A stretch of DNA of 11,932 nt, taken from positions 1 through 11,932 of the forward strand of contig JASANZ010001721.1 of the NCBI GenBank assembly GCA_030849805.1, in the 5' to 3' direction. The DNA comes from Sergeia podlipaevii (lineage: Eukaryota > Euglenozoa > Kinetoplastea > Trypanosomatida > Trypanosomatidae). Numbering within the stretch: position 1 is the stretch's first letter; each line of letters opens with the position of its first letter. Positions 5,902-11,932 of the stretch are shown one piece after another. A model generated the notes under the pieces. It did no database searches, had not been told where the DNA came from, and saw only the letters and a list, made by a program, of their open reading frames with translations. A program made the position numbers and the translations under genes.

Positions 5902-8208
5902 TCATTCCAGTTTGGGTCTTTTAAGGACATCTCCGGTGTCACCCAGAGCCCTGTTCACTGTCGCCTCACCCAGCACTGCCGCCAAGCGCTTGCGCACCTT
6001 CTCCAACTCCGCTTCCTTCGCCGCCTGAATGGCCTGGTCTTTGCTCGCCTCCGCCGCCGCGTACTCCTCAGCGGGGAGAGCGACGACATACCGGCCGCGA
6101 ACACTGTCGTTGACGCACTCCGAGACAACAAGATCTACCATGGTGATGGGATCCCGTGGGGCACCTGGTGAGGACAAGGGAACAATCACCAACGCATCAC
6201 CACTACTCGACGAGGTTTGCTGCTGCTGCTGTCTCGCACGTGCCATGAACACCAGAAGCGGAGACGAGGCCGATAACCGCACAACGACCGCAGGGAAATG
6301 TGAGTTACCAGCAGCGACACCCACGTCTTCAGTCGTGAGTGTGAAGGCCGGAACCCCTTGAAAGGCAGTGCCAACCAAAGCGTCTGCGTCATGCTCGCCA
6401 CCAGTGCTGAGTCTAGTGCCCCCAGCAACCTCATCAGGAACCTCCGCTGTGGCAGCGCTAACAGACGCCGGGAGAGCAGGGCGGCGGCAAAGATCGGTAT
6501 TGCTCTTAGACGCCACACATCGCAAGGTCGCCGCGCTGCCGCCCACCGCCACCACATAGAGCAGCGACACCGTCATCTTCTCCCCAACGACTGCGTAGCA
6601 GCGCCAATCCCCGCCGATGCCACTGCCTCCGTCCTCCACAGGAACAAGAGCGGCGGGGATGAAAGCACTCAGATGGTTTACAGGCCTGCTGGCAGAAGTA
6701 GAGTCCGCGTCCTCCACGACTGAGATGCACGATGCGTGAAGACCATCGGCGGCAATGCTCTCGACCTTCACCAGCAACTGGGTATACATGTGCAAGCCGG
6801 CAGGAAACACATAGACACGCTCCGCATTGACCGCGCCGGTAGCCACGTTGGGGCCCAACGCTCCACTGGCTTTCTTGGCCTGGATCAACTTGAAGAGTTT
6901 ACTTGCCATCTCCTTTGAGGCTGCACTGCCCGCCGGCCCTTGACCCAGTTGCTCCGGCTGCTGCTGCTGTTGTTGTCGCACGGCGGCCGCCATGGCCAAG
7001 CGCTGTGCCCTCGAATGAGGTTGCGCTCCGGCTGAACCCATGGAGAGCTGCTTAACCTTTCCAAGGACAGAACGAAGGTTGTTATCAAGTATGTTAGGGT
7101 TCCCACCCGCTCGACTCAAGTGGGATTGCTGCTGTCTAGAGCCGCCCCTCGCAACTGGCGCGCCAGCGATGATCTTGTGCAGCACCGCTTTCACATGTTC
7201 ATTTCCGAAGCTACCACTGCCGCTCAGCACAGTGGCAGACACTCTGTCTAACGTAACACGCACAAGTACCTCATCACCCACTGAGACCTTGAGAAAGTTA
7301 CTATGCGTGTCGAGCAGCACGGCACGCTCCTCCTTCTCACTTGTAAGGCCGGCGTCCACGAGGCACGACGCATTGTTCGCAACACTGACGATGAACCCCC
7401 GAAGGATGTCGCCATCGCTCAGGCTCGTCGGTTTGCGAGCAGGCAGCAGCTTCTCTATCGCCTCAGAGAGCTCACCAGTGGCGGGGCCTGCGTGTACTGC
7501 GCAGATGCCAAGTTCCTCCGCGAGACGGCGCTGGTGCTGAACAAGGAATGCATTGCACCGCTGTGGTGTCTCAAACCGGAGCACCATCACGTGTGGACCA
7601 ACGCTACCCTGGCGCACGCTCGTCACTGCCTTAACAAATAAGCCCCACACCGACGTTGTCGCCGCCGTTGCCGTAGACGTGCTAGACAGGTCAGTTGACG
7701 AAAAGTTCATGGATGAAAGTGCCGAGTCGCTGCCCGGTACGCGTGCTGCCTTGGCTTCGAGCGTTGGTCGCGCCACGCCACTGTCGTCCATGACCGTTGC
7801 GGTTGCTCCGTCACTACCACAAGGAGAAGCAGAGTCATGAGCTCCATTATCGCCACCAGCATGGTGCTTCTCCTTCTCACCATGCAGAAGAGCGTGCACA
7901 CGTGCCTCTGGTACTGGCACTCTTGAGCTCAGCAGGAGGCAGCGACCGACATGAGGCACCGCCTGCATGTACTGCACGCGCCACTGACGACGTCCAGCCC
8001 CGTCCGCGTCCATGTGCAGACGCTCAGCGCTCGAAAGCTTCTGGAACTGTACCTGCACCGTAACGCTGCCATAGTTGCTGCTGCGCTCCGTGGTGATGCA
8101 CTCTACCGTGCCGTACGCTGCGAAAGTGGTGTAGAGTTGCATCACGACCGCATCGTCGTCGACCTGGTCGACAGTAATGCTCAACCTTCGTGTGATGCGC
8201 GCACTCAT
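5902..8208 (-). CDS. Putative RNA-binding protein with RRM-like N-terminus and S1/OB-like domain
   Basis: The 768-residue protein is intact. Residues about 8-80 look like an RRM: a first strand (RRLSITVDQV), a helix, the FAAYGTVECITT turn-strand typical of RRMs, and a GSVTVQVQF strand in the place of RNP1. Residues about 186-240 (VMVLRFETPQRCNAFLVQHQ) may be a second such fold. Residues about 262-330 fit an S1/OB fold: DGDILRGFIVSVANNASCLV, then FLKVSVGDEVLVRVTLDRVSATVLSG. A second beta-rich region lies at about 463-568. Glutamine tracts occur at 412-417 and 660-664. The C-terminus has a charged helix (about 712-745) and ends in LKRPKLE, a possible nuclear signal. RRM plus S1 folds suggest RNA processing or translation, by inference only; no named orthologue is recognised. 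The ATG at 8208 is the first after a predicted splice acceptor. The gene is certain; the function is tentative. Confidence 0.9.
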   Translation of the reverse strand: MSARITRRLSITVDQVDDDAVVMQLYTTFAAYGTVECITTERSSNYGSVTVQVQFQKLSSAERLHMDADGAGRRQWRVQYMQAVPHVGRCLLLSSRVPVPEARVHALLHGEKEKHHAGGDNGAHDSASPCGSDGATATVMDDSGVARPTLEAKAARVPGSDSALSSMNFSSTDLSSTSTATAATTSVWGLFVKAVTSVRQGSVGPHVMVLRFETPQRCNAFLVQHQRRLAEELGICAVHAGPATGELSEAIEKLLPARKPTSLSDGDILRGFIVSVANNASCLVDAGLTSEKEERAVLLDTHSNFLKVSVGDEVLVRVTLDRVSATVLSGSGSFGNEHVKAVLHKIIAGAPVARGGSRQQQSHLSRAGGNPNILDNNLRSVLGKVKQLSMGSAGAQPHSRAQRLAMAAAVRQQQQQQPEQLGQGPAGSAASKEMASKLFKLIQAKKASGALGPNVATGAVNAERVYVFPAGLHMYTQLLVKVESIAADGLHASCISVVEDADSTSASRPVNHLSAFIPAALVPVEDGGSGIGGDWRCYAVVGEKMTVSLLYVVAVGGSAATLRCVASKSNTDLCRRPALPASVSAATAEVPDEVAGGTRLSTGGEHDADALVGTAFQGVPAFTLTTEDVGVAAGNSHFPAVVVRLSASSPLLVFMARARQQQQQTSSSSGDALVIVPLSSPGAPRDPITMVDLVVSECVNDSVRGRYVVALPAEEYAAAEASKDQAIQAAKEAELEKVRKRLAAVLGEATVNRALGDTGDVLKRPKLE

Positions 8209-8245
8209 GGAGCTAAGGACAGCAATAGTAGTAAATGAAGCTTTG

Positions 8246-8247
8246 CT
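8246..8247 (-). promoter_or_regulatory. Predicted trans-splice acceptor AG for the RRM/S1-like gene
   Basis: The minus strand has a TTTTTCTTTTCTTTCTTCC tract followed by ATAATAAG here, 37 bases before the ATG at 8208, with no ATG between. An AG at 8241-8242 is an alternative. Confidence 0.5.
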
Positions 8248-8521
8248 TATTATGGAAGAAAGAAAAGAAAAATCGGTGCTTTCTCCTCTCTATTTTTTTC
8301 CTCTTTCTTGTTTCTCTAACAGGGTGTGTAAGTATAAATGTATTGTGAGTAGGTTCCCCCTGCACTACCTTTCCAGAAGCACGCACACAGGGGCACAATA
8401 CGCTAGACTGCTGTATAGACATATGTATGTATATGTGCAAACAGGCAAAAAGGAAAACGACGCCAAAAATGCCATTGGAAAAAAAAAAGGAAGGATATAG
8501 ATTCATGAAAGTAAAGAAAAA

Positions 8522-8524
<3 letters not shown>

Positions 8525-8552
<28 letters not shown>
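8525..8552. repeat. (AC)14 microsatellite, (GT)14 in the sense direction
   Basis: Fourteen AC units by direct reading, about 190 bases after the stop of eL30 copy 1. Confidence 0.95.
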
Positions 8553-8556
<4 letters not shown>

Positions 8557-8739
8557 GAGCCAAGGGAAGAGAGAGCAGGCATTCGCCCGACCACAAATGC
8601 AGGAGTGCGGATAATGCTCACCTAACAATTATCCCAATATATATAAAAAGGTGACATTGTGCTTTCATTTTAAATATTTTGTGTTAAATCAAAAAGGAGA
8701 AAAAAAAAAGTAGAGTTCTCACAAAGTGATTCCCTGTGC

Positions 8740-9054
8740 TTAGGCGGTGATATCAGAGTCACCAACGTTGGTGACAGAGAGCACGCAGGTGCGGAAGTGC
8801 TTGCCGCAGGCAGTGCCGAGGTCAAGGTTGTTGCCGGCGTAGTGGTGGATGGGGGTCTTGCTGAGAGTGCAGTAGTACTCAATCTCGGCGCGACGAATAG
8901 GGGGGCAGTTGCTGGACAGGACGATCAGCTTGCTGCGGCCCTGGCGCAGAGAAGTGAGGGCCTGCTGAGTGCCGATCACGTACTTGCCGGACTTCATCAC
9001 CAGCTGAAGCTTGGTGTTGATGGTATCCACCTTAGACTTGGACTTCTTGGCCAT
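8740..9054 (-). CDS. RPL30: 60S ribosomal protein eL30 (L30), copy 1
   Basis: The 104-residue protein is full length for eukaryotic eL30, a component of the large ribosomal subunit. It shows the family signatures in order: KLQLVMKSGKYVIGTQQ (about 15-31), LRQGRSKLIVLSSNCPPIRR (about 35-54), EIEYYCTLSKTPIHHYAGNN (about 56-75), then LGTACGKHFRTCVLSV and the GDSDITA end. eL30 binds kink-turn RNA, and in yeast it regulates its own transcript; whether that holds here is unknown. The gene is the downstream member of a tandem pair, 640 bases from its twin. The two coding regions differ only in the third base of the last sense codon (GCC here). Leaders and spacers differ, so the two mRNAs can be regulated separately. 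Confidence 0.97.
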   Translation of the reverse strand: MAKKSKSKVDTINTKLQLVMKSGKYVIGTQQALTSLRQGRSKLIVLSSNCPPIRRAEIEYYCTLSKTPIHHYAGNNLDLGTACGKHFRTCVLSVTNVGDSDITA

Positions 9055-9379
9055 TTTGAACTGAACCTCCTAAGCTTCAGTGTTTAAAGTAATAATGATA
9101 ACAACAAAAGAAACAATCAGTAAAAAAAAAAAAAATGAAGGAAGAGAATGAAAGATTGTTCCCCAAGTAAAGCGCATGGATAACAATATGTGTGATACAG
9201 AGATATACGCATTTAGTTAGAGGAATATACCAATCACAAGGTCCGCTGCAGATCGTCAGAGGCAAAATCGATAAACACACACAAGGTATGCTACACCAAT
9301 CCAAAATGTTATATATTTATATATTTTTTTCGTTTAGAAGTGATAAAAAAAATGGAGTTGACTACAGAATCATTCGTAC
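9055..9379. other. Spacer between the two eL30 genes
   Basis: This 325-base spacer holds the 3' UTR of copy 2 and the leader of copy 1. It has a short (AC)4 run (9275-9283), TA-rich sequence near 9309-9326 and an A13-type run near 9122-9134. No further gene is seen. It does not resemble the sequence upstream of copy 2. Confidence 0.7.
9075..9076 (-). promoter_or_regulatory. Predicted trans-splice acceptor AG for eL30 copy 1
   Basis: On the minus strand a T-run near 9122-9134 and further T-rich sequence lead to CTGAAG here, 20 bases before the ATG. The TAG at 9070-9071 is an equal candidate. Confidence 0.4.
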
Positions 9380-9694
9380 TTAAGCGGTGATATCAGAGTC
9401 ACCAACGTTGGTGACAGAGAGCACGCAGGTGCGGAAGTGCTTGCCGCAGGCAGTGCCGAGGTCAAGGTTGTTGCCGGCGTAGTGGTGGATGGGGGTCTTG
9501 CTGAGAGTGCAGTAGTACTCAATCTCGGCGCGACGAATAGGGGGGCAGTTGCTGGACAGGACGATCAGCTTGCTGCGGCCCTGGCGCAGAGAAGTGAGGG
9601 CCTGCTGAGTGCCGATCACGTACTTGCCGGACTTCATCACCAGCTGAAGCTTGGTGTTGATGGTATCCACCTTAGACTTGGACTTCTTGGCCAT
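9380..9694 (-). CDS. RPL30: 60S ribosomal protein eL30 (L30), copy 2
   Basis: The protein is identical to copy 1 over all 104 residues, with the same eL30 signatures. The last sense codon is GCT instead of GCC, the only difference between the coding sequences. This is the upstream member of the pair in transcription order and follows the 2.2 kb gene-free region. The predicted leader is very short, about 12 bases, because the minus strand has a strong T/C tract and then ATTTATAG close to the ATG. Tandem copies of ribosomal protein genes are common in trypanosomatids and raise mRNA dose where promoters cannot be tuned gene by gene. Confidence 0.97.
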   Translation of the reverse strand: MAKKSKSKVDTINTKLQLVMKSGKYVIGTQQALTSLRQGRSKLIVLSSNCPPIRRAEIEYYCTLSKTPIHHYAGNNLDLGTACGKHFRTCVLSVTNVGDSDITA

Positions 9695-9706
9695 TTTCGT
9701 TGTAGT

Positions 9707-9708
9707 CT
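9707..9708 (-). promoter_or_regulatory. Predicted trans-splice acceptor AG for eL30 copy 2
   Basis: The minus strand reads a T12-type tract, CTTTTT, and then ATATTTATAG here, 12 bases before the ATG. It is among the clearest tract-plus-AG arrangements in the window. Confidence 0.55.
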
Positions 9709-10104
9709 ATAAATATACATGCAAAAAGAAAAAAAAAAAGAACGTAGTTTGTACGTGAATGATTGCGAAAATCGACAAGATAAAGAATAGTGAGAGACAG
9801 AAAAAAGGAAAAAAAAAGAAGGATATGCATAATGTATAGATAGTATCAAAGCAGCAAACAGATAATAAAAAAAAAAAACAGGAATTTATATTGCATATCA
9901 TACTCTTCATTTGATTTTTTATTTTTTTTAGTATCCCTGCATTACGCGGCATGCAAGGAAAAAGAAAAAAAAGGGAAATAGAACGCAAATACACCTGTAA
10001 AAAAAAAAGAGGATATTGTCATATTCTGTTTACAAATATAGTAATTCTATTTTTCTTTTTGTTATTATGATTTTTTTTTTTTTAGGGGGTGACCAAAAGA
10101 GAAA

Positions 10105-10124
10105 TATATATATATATATATATA
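10105..10124. repeat. (TA)10 microsatellite
   Basis: Ten TA units by direct reading, in the gene-free region. Confidence 0.95.
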
Positions 10125-10288
10125 TCTACGTCGCTGCTCTGGCAGAAACGTGTATTTGTTTTGTTAGTTTTTTTTTCAGTACAATCTAACACCTGCATGG
10201 TGGTAAATACAAAAGTTGAGTTGAATAGAATACAGGGGGGTGTACAAGAATCGAACGAGTGAGAAAAGGCTGCTGTGGCGCGTAAAAG

Positions 10289-10344
10289 AAATAGAATATA
10301 TATATATTTCTATTTTCATTCTTTTGTAATAATAATTATTATTA
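10289..10344. repeat. Two adjacent AT-rich inverted repeats
   Basis: AAATAGAA (10289-10296) pairs with TTCTATTT (10308-10315) around a TA-rich loop. Shortly after, 10327-10344 is an 18-base perfect palindrome of TAA/TTA units. Either could form a hairpin in DNA or RNA; no function is evident, and AT-rich DNA makes such pairs by chance. Confidence 0.6.
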
Positions 10345-10976
10345 TTGAGGTGCGCACGTGTGCTTGAGAGAGCGGACGTAAAGTACAAAAAAAAAAAAAT
10401 GTCGTTGAAGTATGGGGATAAGCAGCCCAGCTATCTCTCACCGCGCGCTCTATCTTCCTCATGTTTCTTGTTGCTAGTGTGTTTCACTTTTAAAGGAAGG
10501 AATCGATTTCTTTTTTTTTTTTTAGATCATTTTCTCTCAGAGATTTTTTTTTGTTAATAAAAGATATATTGACGGTTGGATAAACAGCGTTCCTCTAGTA
10601 TCCACACGTGTTATAATCCGTCGTCTATTCCCCCTCTTTATCTCGTGTAGTTCTAGTGTTTCTCTCTAATGTAAAACAACAACAACAACAAAAAAGTATA
10701 ATGATAATAATAATAATAATAGCTGTTCGCCTACCTCGGGATATCCTCCTCTTGGTACACTCCAGTTCATAAAGAAGGGCTGACAGTGTAGAAGAAAGAG
10801 GGAGAGGGAGGAAGCAAGAACTGCCTGGCAAATATACATGCGCAATCAGAATCTGCCTCATAATGGTATATGCTTGCTGCGTTCTGAGAGCAGACTCCAA
10901 AAAAAAAGGGAAAGGGAAAACCCCACCCAAAGTGAACACAAGGTAAATACAAAAATTTTCCGTTTTTGTATATGTG

Positions 10977-10992
10977 TATATATATATATATA
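10977..10992. repeat. (TA)8 microsatellite
   Basis: Eight TA units by direct reading, in the gene-free region. Confidence 0.9.
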
Positions 10993-11500
10993 TTCATAAC
11001 GGGGTGAACAAGTAAAAAAAAAAAAAAATACAGCTGAACACATTATAGTTTGAAAAAAGGGCAATAGAAAGGAGAGTGGAGGAAAGCGTTGTAGACGACC
11101 ACCGAACTCCCTCCTTCTGTATATATAAATATATATAAATATATAAATAAATAACGATTCAAAGTAATAGAAATTATAACGCTGACGGTACAAGAAATAG
11201 ATAACAAAAAAAAGGTGTGTGAAAAAAAAAGGCGCTGGCAAGTGTGTTCCATGATATCACCACTAAACAGTTGAACAAAGACCACGGAGGCTCTGACATG
11301 CGTAGCAGGCACGTTGCACACCTCTGTGATCGAAAACTGCGGAAGATGCTATAAAAACACATAACTAGCTGAAGCTACGTGTTGAAGAACTGTGAGTACA
11401 GAAAAGAGACAAAAAAAAAAGATAATACACGCAGTGCCATTCGCCAAGTGTATTGGGAAAAAAAATATTAATGTGGTACGTCACACATAAACGTACTTAA

Positions 11501-11523
11501 ACGCGCACGCGCGCGTATATATA
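11501..11523. repeat. 23-base alternating purine-pyrimidine run, Z-DNA type
   Basis: Strict purine-pyrimidine alternation, first CG/CA steps (11502-11515) and then TA steps (to 11523). The CG-rich half is an unusual island in this AT-rich region. Confidence 0.8.
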
Positions 11524-11885
11524 GAAATATAAAGAGGAGTACAAAAAAAAAAAGAAAGAACACATAAAAAAAAAAAGGTGAATCTAAACTGCGTCATAGT
11601 AAAGCAGTGACAAAGAAAAGTAATATATATAAAAAAAACATGTTTAAATGTACAAGAGCAGCAGTTATCTATTTTCTCTTGTAATGTATGTGTTGTCCCT
11701 TTAAAGATTTTTTTTTCTTCCCCTCCGCTTGTCTTGTTTCATATATATATCATTACATATTTTTCTTTTTTTCTCCCAAGTGCAAACAAAATGTGGGTGG
11801 GCTAGCAAAGAAACAATAGTAACAACAAAAGCTGGCTGCTAAGCCCTCAAACACACACACACATACAAAACCATGCACTGTTGTT

Positions 11886-11932
11886 AGGGGGGATAAAGAG
11901 AGCGGAGGGGGGGGAGGGGGGAAGAAAAAGTG
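11886..11932. other. G-rich block at the right edge; pyrimidine tract on the minus strand
   Basis: The plus strand carries G-runs of six or more at 11887-11892, about 11906-11913 and 11915-11920, separated by purine-rich sequence. The minus strand is therefore a long C/T tract. It is followed by AACAACAG and an ATG at 11874 that opens only an 11-codon frame. It could be a G-quadruplex or a splice-acceptor tract. Confidence 0.55.

Larger units (their letters stand above)
8209..8739. other. Spacer between eL30 copy 1 and the RRM/S1-like gene
   Basis: About 530 bases. In transcription order: the eL30 copy 1 3' UTR, (GT)14 (8525-8552), imperfect TA/TG alternation near 8419-8438, then pyrimidine-rich sequence leading into the next gene. 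No gene is seen on either strand. Confidence 0.7.
9695..11932. other. 2.2 kb region without a recognisable gene
   Basis: AT-rich sequence with poly-A/poly-T runs and TA repeats (10105-10124, 10977-10992), many TAA/TAT triplet stretches and only short low-complexity open frames on both strands. Less skewed islands at about 10340-10460, 10600-10660 and 11230-11350 gave no recognisable protein, tRNA or spliced-leader sequence. The right end (11886-11932) is a purine/G-rich block, a pyrimidine tract on the minus strand, followed in that direction by AG. It may be the 3' UTR of a gene beyond the right edge plus the eL30 leader, or contain an unrecognised noncoding RNA. Confidence 0.6.

Noticed and set aside
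7040..7540. A 166-codon plus-strand open frame
   Set aside because: It is antisense to the RRM/S1-like gene and explained by that gene's GC-rich codon use; Ser/Arg/Pro-rich with no recognisable domain.
8797..9712. Two similar plus-strand frames (about 91-96 codons) rich in Gly/Ala/Val
   Set aside because: They are antisense shadows of the two eL30 genes and are duplicated only because the genes are.
10230..10330. A T-arm-like GTTCGATTC on the minus strand near 10250, suggesting a tRNA
   Set aside because: The five-base stem around it pairs poorly and no acceptor, D or anticodon arm fits the neighbouring sequence.
11043..11362. Overlapping minus-strand frames of 92 and 62 codons in a slightly GC-richer island
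   Set aside because: The downstream halves are Tyr/Ile/Phe strings from TA-rich DNA, no domain is visible and neither frame is better than the other.
1..11932. CRISPR array, insertion sequence, retroelement or bacterial operon
   Set aside because: Repeats are simple microsatellites rather than spaced repeats; no transposase or reverse transcriptase motifs are seen, and the proteins are eukaryotic.

Overview
The window looks like nuclear DNA of a trypanosomatid (Kinetoplastea); the species cannot be fixed from the sequence alone. Four things point there. All six recognised genes lie on the minus strand with no introns. The coding regions are GC-richer and are separated by AT-rich spacers full of (TA)n, (CA)n and homopolymer runs. 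Nearly every start codon follows, on the minus strand, a pyrimidine tract and an AG at a distance that suits spliced-leader trans-splicing. The eL30 ribosomal protein is encoded by a tandem pair of near-identical genes. I read the window as part of one polycistronic transcription unit running from right (high coordinates) to left.

Layout in transcription order. Positions 9695-11932 are a spacer of about 2.2 kb with no convincing gene. Two tandem eL30 genes follow (9380-9694 and 8740-9054). Next is a 768-residue protein with an RRM-like N-terminus and an S1/OB-like middle, probably RNA-binding (5902-8208). Then comes an 825-residue ArfGAP-domain protein with a probable C-terminal C2 domain (2831-5308). 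A 78-residue protein with two predicted membrane spans follows (1792-2028). Last is the start of an alpha/beta hydrolase of the ABHD1/ABHD3/YheT type, cut off by the left edge (1-537). That gene has no stop inside the window; its identity comes from translating the minus strand directly.

The genes do not form a pathway, which is normal for kinetoplastid clusters, where neighbours share a transcript but not a function. Expression control is expected after transcription, so spacers and UTRs matter. The most notable observations are: eL30 coding regions identical except for one silent base, with similarity stopping abruptly at the start codon; a recurring order of (UG)n then (UA)n downstream of most stop codons; a second possible splice acceptor inside the ArfGAP gene that would remove its start codon; a one-residue-longer zinc-finger spacing in that ArfGAP domain; and a gene-free 2.2 kb region with its own pyrimidine tract plus AG. 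I saw no clearly new system, mobile element, CRISPR array or tRNA.
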